Of a DNA stretch of 64,000 nt, positions 49,657-58,454 are shown one piece after another (position 1 is the first letter of the stretch; each line of letters opens with the position of its first letter). This DNA is from Hymenobacter elongatus (lineage in GTDB: Bacteria; Bacteroidota; Bacteroidia; Cytophagales; Hymenobacteraceae). The position numbers and the translations under genes were made by a program. The notes below the pieces were generated by a model. That model had not been told where the DNA came from. It made no database searches and worked only from the letters and a program-made list of their open reading frames with translations. Location: assembly GCF_004745955.1 (NCBI RefSeq), contig NZ_SRLD01000023.1:1-64000 (forward strand), written 5' to 3'.

Positions 49657-51189
49657 TTATTCCCACTCAATCGTCGCCGGCGGCTTCGACGAAATATCAT
49701 ACACCACGCGGTTGATGCCGCGCACTTGGTTGATGATTTTGTTCGAAACGTGAGCCAGGAAGTCGTAGGGGAGGTGGGCCCAGTCGGCCGTCATGCCATC
49801 TACGCTCGTCACGGCGCGCAAGGCCACTACCTGCTCGTAGGTGCGCTCGTCGCCCATCACGCCCACGCTCTGAATGGGCAGCAGCATCACGCCGGCCTGC
49901 CATACCTGGTCGTAGAGGCCGAACTCGCGCAGCCCGTCGATGAAAATAGCGTCGGCGCGCTGCAGCAAGTCCACTTTGTGCGGGGTGATGTCGCCCAGAA
50001 TGCGGATGCCCAGGCCGGGGCCGGGGAAAGGGTGACGGTGCAAAATATTGTGGGGCAGCGCCAGCGCGTCGCCCACCTGGCGCACTTCATCCTTGAACAG
50101 CGTGCGGAGCGGCTCCACGATTTTCAGGTTCATCTTCTCCGGCAGCCCGCCCACGTTGTGGTGGCTCTTGATGGTGACGGCCGGCCCGTTCACCGACACC
50201 GACTCGATTACATCCGGATAAATGGTGCCCTGGGCCAGCCAGCGGGCACCTTCCACCTTCTGGGCTTCCTGGTCAAATATCTCCACGAAGGTGCGCCCGA
50301 TGGCCTTGCGCTTCTGCTCGGGGTCGGTGAGGCCAACCAGCGCCGCATAAAACTCCCGCGACGCATCTACGCCGCGCACGTTCAGCCCCAGATCTTTGTA
50401 GGAATGCAGCACGCTCTCGTACTCATCTTTGCGCAGCAGCCCATTATTCACAAAAATGCCGTGCAGGCGCGGCCCGATGGCGCGGTGCAGCAGCAAGGCC
50501 GCCACCGAGGAGTCGACGCCACCCGAAAGGCCCAGAATCACCTTGTCGTCGGGGCCGATGGTGTTTTGCAGGGCCAGCACCATGCTGTCCACGAAGTGCT
50601 CGGGCGTCCAGTTTTGGTCGCAGCCGCAGATATCGACCACAAAATTGCGCATCAGCAGCTTGCCTTCCGTGGAGTGCGTCACCTCGGGGTGAAACTGGAT
50701 GCCGTACGTCGGCTGCCCTTCCATCTGGTAAGCAGCCACTGCCACTTCCGGCGTGCTGGCAATGATGTCGAAGCCCGGTGGCAGGGTTTTAATCGTGTCG
50801 CCGTGCGACATCCACACCTGCGAATCTAGGGTCAGCTCGCGCATCAGCGGGTTGGCGTGGTCCACGTGGTGGAGGCGGGCGCGGCCGTATTCACGAATAG
50901 TAGCGGGCAGCACCTCGCCGCCGTGCTGCTGGGCCAGCAGCTGCGCGCCGTAGCATACGCCCAGCACCGGCACCTGGGCCAGGTAGCGGCTCAGGTCGGG
51001 ATTAGGCGCTGCAGGGTCGCGCACCGAGCACGGCGAGCCTGAAAGCACCACGCCCCGGATATCCTCAGTGAGGTCCGGGGCGTGCGTATACGGATGAATC
51101 TCGCAGTAAACGTTCAGTTCCCGAATGCGTCGGGCAATGAGCTGCGTGTACTGGGAGCCGAAATCGAGAATTAAAATCTGTTGGGGCAT
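49657..51189 (-). CDS. guaA: GMP synthase (glutamine-hydrolysing)
   Basis: 510 aa, full length, from the ATG at 51189 ([20 protein letters not shown]). N-terminal glutaminase with Cys in [12 protein letters not shown] and His/Glu in [13 protein letters not shown]-pyrophosphatase with [12 protein letters not shown]; dimerisation domain ending in [21 protein letters not shown], described here by its last residues. It makes GMP from XMP. The -7 box of its promoter lies only three bases before the ATG. Confidence 0.97.
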   Translation of the reverse strand: MPQQILILDFGSQYTQLIARRIRELNVYCEIHPYTHAPDLTEDIRGVVLSGSPCSVRDPAAPNPDLSRYLAQVPVLGVCYGAQLLAQQHGGEVLPATIREYGRARLHHVDHANPLMRELTLDSQVWMSHGDTIKTLPPGFDIIASTPEVAVAAYQMEGQPTYGIQFHPEVTHSTEGKLLMRNFVVDICGCDQNWTPEHFVDSMVLALQNTIGPDDKVILGLSGGVDSSVAALLLHRAIGPRLHGIFVNNGLLRKDEYESVLHSYKDLGLNVRGVDASREFYAALVGLTDPEQKRKAIGRTFVEIFDQEAQKVEGARWLAQGTIYPDVIESVSVNGPAVTIKSHHNVGGLPEKMNLKIVEPLRTLFKDEVRQVGDALALPHNILHRHPFPGPGLGIRILGDITPHKVDLLQRADAIFIDGLREFGLYDQVWQAGVMLLPIQSVGVMGDERTYEQVVALRAVTSVDGMTADWAHLPYDFLAHVSNKIINQVRGINRVVYDISSKPPATIEWE

Positions 51190-51192
51190 GGG

Positions 51193-51224
51193 CAAAGGTA
51201 AGCAGCCCAAGCAGCCACGCAAAA
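51193..51224 (-). promoter_or_regulatory. guaA promoter with exact Bacteroidota consensus
   Basis: On the minus strand TTTTG (51224-51220), 19 bases, TACCTTTG (51200-51193). This is the best match to the TTTG-N19-TAnnTTTG rule in the window. The ATG begins at 51189, three bases after the -7 box, so transcription should start at or within the first codon. Confidence 0.75.
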
Positions 51225-51410
51225 TTTCCCGGCACTGCCAACATTCTTCCATACCTGCCGTTTAGCGGAATGCTTCAGGAATAAAACGCGTAGTGAATGA
51301 ATTTTTCATAATATTTATGCGTATAATTCAAAATATATTGCCCGACTCCGGTCATTCATCCCAAGTCGTCCTGCTTTCGTCTAGCAGCTTTCATTCTCTT
51401 AACAGTTCGC

Positions 51411-51884
51411 ATGAAACACCTGACCTCTTCTGTTTGTGCCCTAGCACTGGCCTTGCTGCCGCTCGTAGCAGCGGCCCAGTCGCCGGCTAAGCCCGCCGCA
51501 TCCCGCCAAAAGGTGGGCGCCGAATCCGTAGCCGTACTCGAACCAGCCACTGCTCCGGCAGCGCCGACCAAAAAAGCAGCAGCAAGGAATATGCCCAAGG
51601 TGCTGACTGGCTACGTGCTTAACGAGGAAGGCGAGCCGTTGGCCGGTGCCACCGTTACTGCCGAAAAAGGCGAAACCATTACCACTAACGCCGACGGCCA
51701 GTACGTGATACAGTCGATGGCCGCTACGCCAGTGCTGCGGGTGAGCTACGCGGGCTACCAGGAGATGCAAATGCCCATCAATACTTTGCATCCCACCACG
51801 TTCCGCCTCGACCCAATCGAAGATTACGAGCGGCAGCTGAAAAAACGCAGCAAAGCGGCCAGCAAAGCCTACCGCAAGCCCTAG
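51411..51884 (+). CDS. Exported protein with carboxypeptidase-regulatory-like domain
   Basis: 157 aa. Signal peptide (SSVCALALALLPLVAAAQ), an Ala/Pro/Lys-rich linker (about 24-60) and one beta-sandwich domain (about 63-140; VLTGYVLNEEGEPLAGATVT, then TNADGQYVIQSMAA and RVSYAGYQ) of the CarboxypepD_reg-like type found at the front of SusC-like receptors. The C-terminal tail is basic (KKRSKAASKAYRKP). Here the domain is alone, without a barrel. A single-gene unit. Confidence 0.82.
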   Translation: MKHLTSSVCALALALLPLVAAAQSPAKPAASRQKVGAESVAVLEPATAPAAPTKKAAARNMPKVLTGYVLNEEGEPLAGATVTAEKGETITTNADGQYVIQSMAATPVLRVSYAGYQEMQMPINTLHPTTFRLDPIEDYERQLKKRSKAASKAYRKP

Positions 51885-52006
51885 CCGGTCTGAAATAGTC
51901 GCGCTACCGGCCGGCCGGCGAAAACAAAGCGGCTGATACTCTGCATCTAATTGGCGTTAGGACGAAAATCTTAGCGCCACTTGTGCGTTCTGCCAAATAA
52001 GCAACG

Positions 52007-52014
52007 TATATTTG
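52007..52014 (+). promoter_or_regulatory. Promoter -7 box for the SRP RNA
   Basis: TATATTTG matches TAnnTTTG and ends five bases before the inferred RNA start at 52019. TTG lies at 51981-51983, rather far away for a -33 element. Confidence 0.6.
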
Positions 52015-52018
52015 CAAC

Positions 52019-52109
52019 GGCGAGTCAGAACGACCAGCTCCTGCTGAACTCCCCCAGGACCGGAAGGTAGCAAGGGTAGGTGGTTGAGCGGTGCGATTCT
52101 GGCTCGCTA
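52019..52109 (+). ncRNA. ffs: Signal recognition particle RNA, small bacterial type
   Basis: The invariant SRP RNA core is present: CCAGGACCGGAAGGTAGCAA at about 52054-52073, with the tetraloop GGAA and the asymmetric loop pattern of the Ffh-binding helix. The ends GCGAGTCAGAA (52020-52030) and TTCTGGCTCGC (52097-52107) pair, closing a hairpin of about 91 bases, and a T tract (52110-52117) follows. It forms the SRP with Ffh for membrane targeting. The boundaries are good to a few bases. Confidence 0.9.
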
Positions 52110-52162
52110 TTTTTTTGTCCTGTCCCCAACGCTTCTCCGCGCCATGTTTGCTGGCAATGGGT

Positions 52163-52170
52163 TAGCTTTG
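52163..52170 (+). promoter_or_regulatory. Candidate -7 box for the aldolase gene
   Basis: TAGCTTTG matches TAnnTTTG, 28 bases before the ATG at 52199. No clear -33 element. Confidence 0.45.
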
Positions 52171-52198
52171 GGGCATTCTTTTTTAATCCCATTCCCGC

Positions 52199-52855
52199 AT
52201 GAAATTCTTCATCGACACTGCCAACCTCAACGATATTCAGGAAGCCGTAGACCTAGGCGTGCTCGATGGCGTGACTACCAACCCTTCACTGATGGCCAAA
52301 GAAGGCATCAAGGGTCTGGATAACGTGATGGCCCACTACAAGCAAATCTGCGAAATGGTGGATGGCGACGTATCGGCCGAGGTTATTGCCGTCGATTTCG
52401 AGGAAATGGTGCGGGAAGGCGAGATGCTGGCCGATCTGCATCCCAACATCGTGGTGAAGGTGCCCATGACGCGCGACGGCGTGAAGGCCATCAAATATTT
52501 CGCCGAGAAAGGCATCAAAACCAATTGCACGCTGATTTTCTCGGCCGGGCAGGCGCTGCTGGCCGCCAAAGCCGGCGCTACCTACGTGTCGCCCTTCGTG
52601 GGCCGGCTCGATGATATCGGGCACGACGGCCTGCTGCTCGTGCAGCAAATTGTGGAGATTTTCAGCAACTATGGCTACCCTACGCAGGTACTGGCCGCCT
52701 CGGTGCGCCACGTGCCCCACCTGATTCAGTGCGCCGAAATCGGAGCTGATGTGGTGACGTGCCCACTGAGCGTAATTACGGGCCTGCTGAAGCACCCCCT
52801 CACCGACAGCGGGCTAGCCACCTTTCTGGCCGACCACAAAAAGGTGAACAGCTAA
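52199..52855 (+). CDS. fsa: Fructose-6-phosphate aldolase / small transaldolase
   Basis: 218 aa, the short transaldolase type. It opens [20 protein letters not shown], has [10 protein letters not shown], the Schiff-base Lys87 in NIVVKVPMT and the [19 protein letters not shown] region. These small proteins are either fructose-6-phosphate aldolases or transaldolases. The two functions are hard to separate by sequence alone. It supports sugar-phosphate metabolism (pentose phosphate pathway). Confidence 0.92.
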   Translation: MKFFIDTANLNDIQEAVDLGVLDGVTTNPSLMAKEGIKGLDNVMAHYKQICEMVDGDVSAEVIAVDFEEMVREGEMLADLHPNIVVKVPMTRDGVKAIKYFAEKGIKTNCTLIFSAGQALLAAKAGATYVSPFVGRLDDIGHDGLLLVQQIVEIFSNYGYPTQVLAASVRHVPHLIQCAEIGADVVTCPLSVITGLLKHPLTDSGLATFLADHKKVNS

Positions 52856-52957
52856 CCGACGATTGGTGGAGCAGCGACGTGGGGGAATAGATTGTTGTTC
52901 TGCAATAAGACTCAAAAAGCCCCTCCGCCGAGCCCGTAAGACCCCAACACATCAGGT

Positions 52958-53164
52958 ATGTATATTATCAAGGTAAAAGGCAAGGCCAAGATTCCGGACT
53001 ACATCCAGTTGCGCGATGAGAACTTCGTGCTTATTGCCTACTTCCGGGCCGACCGACCGCTGAAGGACCTGCACCGCTACGGGCTGGAAGGCAAGGAAAC
53101 GGAACTAGCTGCCGTCATTGAGGGACTGGCGTTTGGTAAACTGCAGAAGCTGGAGCTGGTGTAG
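52958..53164 (+). CDS. Small conserved-looking protein of unknown function
   Basis: 68 aa. A compact beta-alpha pattern: YIIKVKGKAKIPDYIQLRD, then FVLIAYFRADRPLKDLHRYG and a helix to the end. Hydrophobic spacing and codon use look like a real gene. I do not recognise the family. It is 88 bases before the FtsE-like gene on the same strand. Confidence 0.6.
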   Translation: MYIIKVKGKAKIPDYIQLRDENFVLIAYFRADRPLKDLHRYGLEGKETELAAVIEGLAFGKLQKLELV

Positions 53165-53252
53165 TAGAGACCCAGTCGGACGTGAGCACCGGTTTTGCGA
53201 TGCTCCGATGGTCCAGGTTCTAAGTTCTATTCTCTAAGCTCTAATCAACAGA

Positions 53253-53957
53253 ATGCCCACATCTTCCGCGCCGGTAATTGAGCTGCACGACGTGTACGTG
53301 ATGCAGGATGTGAACACCATCCTGCAGAAAGTGTCTTTCACGCTCGAAAAAGGCGAGTTTGCCTACTTGGTGGGCCGTACGGGCTCCGGCAAAAGCTCCT
53401 TGCTGAAAACGCTGTACGCCGACCTGCCGATGGGCGGCGGCGTGGGTACTGTGGCGGGCTACGGCCTGCAAAAGCTGGGCTTGGGCAAAGTGCCGTACCT
53501 GCGCCGTAAGCTGGGTATCATCTTTCAGGACTTTCAGCTGCTATTCGACCGCACGGTGGCCGAAAATCTGCTGTTTGTGCTCAAAGCAACCGGGTGGAGC
53601 GGCAAGGCCAAAATTCAGCAGCGCATTTCGGAAGTTCTGATGCGGGTGGGCCTGTCGGGTTCGGCCAGTAAGATGCCCCACCAGCTTTCGGGTGGCGAGC
53701 AGCAGCGCGTCGTTATTGCCCGGGCCTTGCTCAACGAGCCGGTGCTGCTGCTGGCCGACGAGCCTACCGGCAACCTTGACCCCGACGTGGCCGACAGCAT
53801 CATGCGTTTGTTCGTGGAAATCAACAACTCGGGCACGGCCGTGCTGATGGCCACGCACAACTACCAGATCATCCGGCAGTATCCGAAGCGGATTCTGAAG
53901 TGCGACTCCGGCCAGCTGCTGGACTCGACCCGCACCACGGTTTCGTTGCCCGAATAG
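53253..53957 (+). CDS. ftsE: FtsE-like cell-division ABC transporter ATP-binding protein
   Basis: 234 aa. Walker [11 protein letters not shown]-loop [18 protein letters not shown], signature [15 protein letters not shown] and Walker [19 protein letters not shown], the FtsE/LolD pattern. The line [19 protein letters not shown] is typical of FtsE in Bacteroidota. With FtsX it would control peptidoglycan hydrolases in division; ftsX is not adjacent here. The next gene, a glycosyltransferase, begins four bases after the stop. Confidence 0.85.
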   Translation: MPTSSAPVIELHDVYVMQDVNTILQKVSFTLEKGEFAYLVGRTGSGKSSLLKTLYADLPMGGGVGTVAGYGLQKLGLGKVPYLRRKLGIIFQDFQLLFDRTVAENLLFVLKATGWSGKAKIQQRISEVLMRVGLSGSASKMPHQLSGGEQQRVVIARALLNEPVLLLADEPTGNLDPDVADSIMRLFVEINNSGTAVLMATHNYQIIRQYPKRILKCDSGQLLDSTRTTVSLPE

Positions 53958-53961
53958 CGCT

Positions 53962-54861
53962 ATGCCCGCGCCCGGCCTTTCGATCCTGATTCCGGTCTAT
54001 AATCGCGACGTGACCATTCTGGTCAGCGACTTGCTCGAACAACTGCCTGATTGGGGCGGGCCAGCGGAAATTCTGTGTCTCGACGATGCCTCCGCTCCGG
54101 AATTTCGAGAGCTCAATGGCTTGCTGCGCGTCTGGCCCAGCGTGTGCTACCAAGAGCTGCCGCGCAATGTGGGCCGCTCAGCTATTCGCAACCAGCTGGC
54201 CGCCGCCGCGCGCTACCCCTGGCTGCTGCTGCTCGACAACGACAGCCTGCTTCCCGACGACCAGTTTCTGGCCCGCTACGCCCAGGCACGGCAGCTGGCT
54301 TCCGTGCTCATCGGGGGCACTACCTACGATGTAGCCCCTCCGGCTGATGCCTCGCTACGCCTGCGTTGGCACTATGGGCGCGCGCGGGAGGCACGCCCGG
54401 CGCGGCAGCGGCAGCTGGAGCCCCACGCCCAGCTTACGCTCAACAATATCCTGATCGAAGGAGCGGTGTTCCGGCGATTCGGGCTGGATGAAAATCTAAC
54501 CCGCTATGGGCACGAAGACACCAAATTTGGCTGGCTGTTGCGGCAGGCGCATATTCCGGTGCGCCACGTTGATAACCCGGTCATACACGACGGGCTGGAG
54601 CCAGCCGCCCTATTTCTGGACAAAACTCGGGCCGCCGTGCAAAATCTGGCCTTGCTCTACCGGCACGAGCAGCTAGGCACCGATACCCGTCTGCTGCGCA
54701 TGGCGTTGCGGCTGCGGCAGCTGGGCCTAAGTCGGCCGGCACGAGCTATGCTGGGGCTGCTGCAGCACAAGCTGCGGGCCACTCTGCTTTCGGCCGCCAC
54801 CCCCGACCTGCGCCAGCTGGATGTGCTGAAACTCTACTGGCTGTTGCGGGAGCTGCACTAA
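53962..54861 (+). CDS. Glycosyltransferase family 2 protein
   Basis: 299 aa. The GT-A start LSILIPVYNRD, the middle LPRNVGRSAIRNQLA, the metal-binding LLLLDNDSLLPDD and the GHEDTKFGWLLRQ region are typical of GT2 enzymes, including the acidic base (ED). Substrates unknown. It starts four bases after ftsE and is co-transcribed. The last about 60 residues are Leu/Arg rich without obvious membrane helices. Confidence 0.86.
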   Translation: MPAPGLSILIPVYNRDVTILVSDLLEQLPDWGGPAEILCLDDASAPEFRELNGLLRVWPSVCYQELPRNVGRSAIRNQLAAAARYPWLLLLDNDSLLPDDQFLARYAQARQLASVLIGGTTYDVAPPADASLRLRWHYGRAREARPARQRQLEPHAQLTLNNILIEGAVFRRFGLDENLTRYGHEDTKFGWLLRQAHIPVRHVDNPVIHDGLEPAALFLDKTRAAVQNLALLYRHEQLGTDTRLLRMALRLRQLGLSRPARAMLGLLQHKLRATLLSAATPDLRQLDVLKLYWLLRELH

Positions 54862-54871
54862 ATTGTAGCAA

Positions 54872-54910
54872 GCAAAAAGCCCGCTGGATAATTTCCAGCG
54901 GGCTTTTTGC
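54872..54910. terminator. Bidirectional terminator after the glycosyltransferase gene
   Basis: GCAAAAAGCCCGCTGGA (54872-54888) and TCCAGCGGGCTTTTTGC (54894-54910) form a perfect 17-bp stem with a TAATT loop. It also serves the convergent lipoprotein gene. Confidence 0.9.
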
Positions 54911-54935
54911 GAAATATAGAAGATAAAGGCACTCG

Positions 54936-55844
54936 TTAGTCGTTGTCGGTATTCTTGACCTCCGACTTCACTTCCTTGTAGCCTTCCTTGGTTTTCTCGC
55001 CTACTTTCTGGGCCGCATCCCCGATTTTGCGACCTACCGAGCGGGTAGCTGCTTTGACATCGGAGCCCGTGTTGGAAGCGGCGTTGCTCACGTCCTGCCG
55101 CTCATCGCGGGTTTCGTTGGCTACGTTTTGGGCGCCGGCACCAACGGCATCGGCACCTTGCGCCACGCGGGCCTCAGTTTTGTCATACGATTTGAAGGCA
55201 GCATACTTCAGCTTCTCCTTGGCAATTTCGGCCCGATCAGCGGTGCTTACTTCGCTCTTAATTTGGTCGTAGCGCTCGTCGAGAGCCCGCCAATCGGCGT
55301 TTACGGCGCGCCAGTCTTCGATACCATACCGGTTTTCGTTTTCGTTGACGCGGGCGGTAAACGCCTCATAAGTGCCACGAATAGTACCGGCCGTCAGGCC
55401 GCTGTACTGCGGGGCTTCCGACTGGTAAATCCGGGCGGTGCTACCGCTACCCATGCTGGTGCCCTCTACCGAAGTAGGACGGCTCTTCCAGGCCATGTCG
55501 CGCTTGTCGTAGGCCGTGGTGTAACGGGTGCGCAGCTGCTCTATTTCCTGGCGGCGGGTGTCGTCATACTGGTCCGCGTATTTGTCAACGGACGCTACCT
55601 TGGCGTCAAACTCGGCTTTCATGTCGCTGGTTTCCCGCTCATAGTCCGCTTCCGCTTTGCCGGCTACGTTGTCAACCTGGGTTTCGGCCGTGCTTACAAA
55701 TGTTTTGAAGTCTTCGTAGGCCTGGTCGCTTTCCTGCGAAACCTCTTTTTTATCGGCTTGGGAGCAGCTGGTCTGAGTGAGCGTCGTGCCGCCGAGCAGC
55801 AGCAAGGTTGCCAGGGCGTGTATGGTGAGATTTTTCTTAAACAT
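54936..55844 (-). CDS. Lipoprotein with long helical, Ala/Asp/Lys-rich mature part
   Basis: 302 aa. Lipoprotein signal (HALATLLLLGGTTLTQTSC) with the lipidated Cys at residue 27. The mature part is helical and charged, with repeating acidic and basic groups (SDMKAEFDAKVASVDKYADQ), and ends in a Lys/Asp-rich low-complexity tail (GEKTKEGYKEVKSEVKNTDN). It may be a stalk-like or stress-related envelope protein. The family is not recognised with certainty. Confidence 0.65.
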   Translation of the reverse strand: MFKKNLTIHALATLLLLGGTTLTQTSCSQADKKEVSQESDQAYEDFKTFVSTAETQVDNVAGKAEADYERETSDMKAEFDAKVASVDKYADQYDDTRRQEIEQLRTRYTTAYDKRDMAWKSRPTSVEGTSMGSGSTARIYQSEAPQYSGLTAGTIRGTYEAFTARVNENENRYGIEDWRAVNADWRALDERYDQIKSEVSTADRAEIAKEKLKYAAFKSYDKTEARVAQGADAVGAGAQNVANETRDERQDVSNAASNTGSDVKAATRSVGRKIGDAAQKVGEKTKEGYKEVKSEVKNTDND

Positions 55845-55967
55845 GGTGTGTACGGTTGGTGGGGAGAATATAGCTGGGTCTTAATACAGCCATCTGGCCC
55901 GCTTAACGCAAGCTTTTCCTTTCGGGTTGCGCGGCCGGCCTTGCGGCGCTGGTTTGCCGGGGCCTTC

Positions 55968-55975
55968 TATCTTTG
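55968..55975 (+). promoter_or_regulatory. Candidate -7 box for the aminotransferase gene
   Basis: TATCTTTG matches TAnnTTTG. It lies 17 bases before the TTG at 55993 and 26 bases before the TTG at 56002, one of which is likely the start codon. The position argues against any start further upstream. Confidence 0.5.
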
Positions 55976-55992
55976 AGGCAAACCCCTCCGCT

Positions 55993-57156
55993 TTGCTGTC
56001 CTTGCCAACGCCTACTGCTCCCACCGCGCCCATTCAGCTTCTGGATCTGGCGGCCCAACATGCTCCCCTGCAAGCTGAACTGGACGCCGCCATGCAGGAA
56101 GTCTTGCGCACGGCCGCCTTTATTCAGGGGCCGGCGGTGGGGCTCTTTGCCCAGGAGCTGAGCGAGTATCTGGGTCAGGCGCAGGTAATTCCTTGCGGAA
56201 ACGGCACCGATGCCCTGCAACTGGCCCTGATGAGCTTGCGGCTGCCCGCCGGCACCGAGGTTATTGTGCCAGCCTTTACCTACGTGGCTACCATGGAGGC
56301 CGTGGCGATTCTGGGGCTGCGGCCCGTGTGTGCCGAGGTGCGGCCCGATACGTTCTGCCTTGATCCGGCGGCGGTTGAAGCGGCCATTACGCCCCGTACG
56401 GGCGCTATCATTGCTGTGCATCTGTTTGGGCAGTGTGCCGATCTGGTGGCACTTTCCCAGCTTGCCCAACGCCATCAGCTGGCTTTAATAGAAGACAATG
56501 CCCAGGCTATTGGGGCTACCTACCAGTTGGCCGATGGTAGCGCAGTGTTCGCGGGAACCGTGGGGGAGGTGGGTACTACATCTTTCTTCCCATCCAAAAA
56601 CCTGGGTGCTTTTGGTGATGGCGGTGCCTTATTTACCCGCGACGCCGCCCGGGCTATGTACCTGCGCCAGCTGGCCAACCACGGCCAGACCCGCAAGTAC
56701 TACCACGAGCATATTGGGCTGAATTCGCGCCTCGACACGCTGCAGGCCGCCATCCTGCGAGTCAAGCTGCGGCACCTGCCCCAATGGACGCAGGCCCGGC
56801 AGCGCGCGGCGGCGCACTACGATGCCGCCCTGGCCGGTCTGCCGGCAGTGCGCATCCCGGCGCGGGACCCGCGCAGCACCCACGTGTTTCATCAGTACAC
56901 TATTACCCTCGACCCATCCCGGCGCGACCCGCTGCAGCGCTTCCTGCAAGAACAGGGCGTGCCCAGCGTGGTGTATTATCCGGTGCCAACGCATTTGCAG
57001 CCCGCGTACCAGTATTTAGGCTACCAGCCCGGTCAGTTTGCGGTAGCCGAGCAGCTCTGCCAGTCGGTGCTGTCGTTGCCCATTCATCCGGGCCTTACTC
57101 CGGAGCAGCTACAGTACATAAGTGATAGTGTAGCGGCGGGTATTCGCCTTGGCTGA
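55993..57156 (+). CDS. DegT/DnrJ/EryC1/StrS-type sugar aminotransferase
   Basis: About 387 aa. No ATG occurs before the conserved IQLLDLAAQHAPLQAEL; TTG at 55993 (or 56002) is the likely start, set by the -7 box just upstream. The PLP-enzyme marks are clear: PCGNGTDALQLAL, VIVPAFTYVATMEA, IEDNAQAIGA and the PLP Lys in TTSFFPSKNLGAFGDGGAL. It transfers an amino group to a keto-sugar nucleotide. The dehydrogenase gene that follows is the usual partner for making 3-amino-3-deoxy sugar nucleotides (WbpB/WbpE-like), so a role in surface polysaccharide is likely. Confidence 0.87.
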   Translation: MLSLPTPTAPTAPIQLLDLAAQHAPLQAELDAAMQEVLRTAAFIQGPAVGLFAQELSEYLGQAQVIPCGNGTDALQLALMSLRLPAGTEVIVPAFTYVATMEAVAILGLRPVCAEVRPDTFCLDPAAVEAAITPRTGAIIAVHLFGQCADLVALSQLAQRHQLALIEDNAQAIGATYQLADGSAVFAGTVGEVGTTSFFPSKNLGAFGDGGALFTRDAARAMYLRQLANHGQTRKYYHEHIGLNSRLDTLQAAILRVKLRHLPQWTQARQRAAAHYDAALAGLPAVRIPARDPRSTHVFHQYTITLDPSRRDPLQRFLQEQGVPSVVYYPVPTHLQPAYQYLGYQPGQFAVAEQLCQSVLSLPIHPGLTPEQLQYISDSVAAGIRLG

Positions 57157-57246
57157 TTGCCACGGCAAGAACATAGAGCGCACGGCCAAAATGCACCGGT
57201 AGTGGGTCTTTTTCGTGCGCGCTGCCCGGAAAGCGGGGCATTCCGC

Positions 57247-57254
57247 TACATTCG
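57247..57254 (+). promoter_or_regulatory. Candidate -7 box for the Gfo/Idh/MocA gene
   Basis: TACATTCG, one base off TAnnTTTG, ends six bases before the GTG start at 57261, so the transcript could be leaderless. Confidence 0.35.
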
Positions 57255-57260
57255 CAGTCT

Positions 57261-58292
57261 GTGAATACTGCTTCCTCTCCCGTTCGTTTTGCAATCTGCG
57301 GCGTGGGCCACATTGGCCGCCGCCACGCCAGCTTCGTCCAGAACCACCCCGATGCGCAGCTGGTCGCCCTCATTGACACCAGGGCGGAGTTATCGGCTTC
57401 GCTAACGGCCGAGTTCCCGGGCGTGCCGCTGTTTGCTTCTCTGGCCGAATATCTGGCGCAGGGCCCGCCCGCCGACGTGCTGACAGTAGCTAGCCCTAAT
57501 AACCAACACGCGCCCCAAGCCATTGCGGGGCTGAACCACGGCCTGCACGTGGTCATCGAAAAGCCCATTGCCCTGCGCAAGGCCGACGCCGAAGCTATTG
57601 TGCACACCGCCTTACAAACCGGCCGGTTGGTTTTCGGCGTCATGCAAAACCGCTATTCTCCGCCGGCTGCCTGGCTGAAGCACGTGTATGAGCAGGGCAA
57701 GCTGGGGCAGATCTACCTGGTGCAGATCAATTGCTTTTGGAACCGCGACGCCCGCTACTACAAGCCGGGCGGCTGGAAAGGCACCCAGGAGCAGGACGGC
57801 GGCACGCTGTTCACGCAGTTCAGCCACTTCGTCGATTTGCTGTATTGGGTTTTTGGCGATATCACCAACATTGACGCCCGCTTCCGCGACTTCAACCATG
57901 CCGGCATTACCGACTTCGAAGACAGCGGCTTGGTAACGTTCGACCTGGTGCGCGGCGGTAGCGGCACGCTCCAGTACAGCACCGCCGTCTGGGACCGGAA
58001 CCTGGAAAGCAGCCTCACCGTGGTAGCCGAGCATGGCAGCTTCAAAATCGGGGGCCAGTACATGGACAAGGTGGAGTACTGTCACCTGCGCGACTACACG
58101 CTGCCGGAGCTGCCGCCCACCAATCCTGCCAACGACTACGGTCCCTATCAGGGCAGCGCGGCCAACCATGTGCAGGTGATAGAGAATGTGGTGAATACGG
58201 TGCAGAAGCGCGGCTTTGCCACCACCAACGCACTGGAAGGACTTAAAGTGGTCGAGATTATTGAGCGGATATACAGCCTGAAAGAGCAATAG
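57261..58292 (+). CDS. Gfo/Idh/MocA family sugar-nucleotide dehydrogenase
   Basis: 343 aa, GTG start at 57261. The Rossmann part has FAICGVGHIGRRHASF and HVVIEKPIAL; the substrate part has GVMQNRYSPPAAWLK and YYKPGGWKGTQEQDGGTLF. The pattern is like WlbA/WbpB, which oxidises the 3-position of UDP-GlcNAc-type sugars. With the upstream aminotransferase (105-base gap) it forms a two-step aminosugar unit. A large terminator hairpin follows. The exact sugar is not decided. Confidence 0.87.
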   Translation: MNTASSPVRFAICGVGHIGRRHASFVQNHPDAQLVALIDTRAELSASLTAEFPGVPLFASLAEYLAQGPPADVLTVASPNNQHAPQAIAGLNHGLHVVIEKPIALRKADAEAIVHTALQTGRLVFGVMQNRYSPPAAWLKHVYEQGKLGQIYLVQINCFWNRDARYYKPGGWKGTQEQDGGTLFTQFSHFVDLLYWVFGDITNIDARFRDFNHAGITDFEDSGLVTFDLVRGGSGTLQYSTAVWDRNLESSLTVVAEHGSFKIGGQYMDKVEYCHLRDYTLPELPPTNPANDYGPYQGSAANHVQVIENVVNTVQKRGFATTNALEGLKVVEIIERIYSLKEQ

Positions 58293-58385
58293 CTGTTGCA
58301 CCGTTGGGCGTATCCTCAGGAGAAAGGATGCCGCAACGAAGGCCGTCTGCTGCGAGGCTAGAGCCAGGGTGAAGCTCCATAAAGC

Positions 58386-58431
58386 AAACGGGCCCGGCTA
58401 CTTCCGCAAGGGAGAGCAGCCGGGCCCGTTT
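58386..58431. terminator. Hairpin between convergent genes
   Basis: AAACGGGCCCGGCT (58386-58399) and AGCCGGGCCCGTTT (58418-58431) are perfect 14-bp arms with an 18-base loop. It lies between the dehydrogenase and the minus-strand hydrolase gene. Confidence 0.75.
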
Positions 58432-58454
58432 CAGGGTTACGCCCCGGTGCAGTG

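Noticed and set aside
49726..50829. Long plus-strand ORF (367 codons) over guaA
   Set aside because: It is fully antisense to guaA, whose motifs are complete. In GC-rich DNA such open antisense frames arise from codon bias. The peptide has no recognisable domain.
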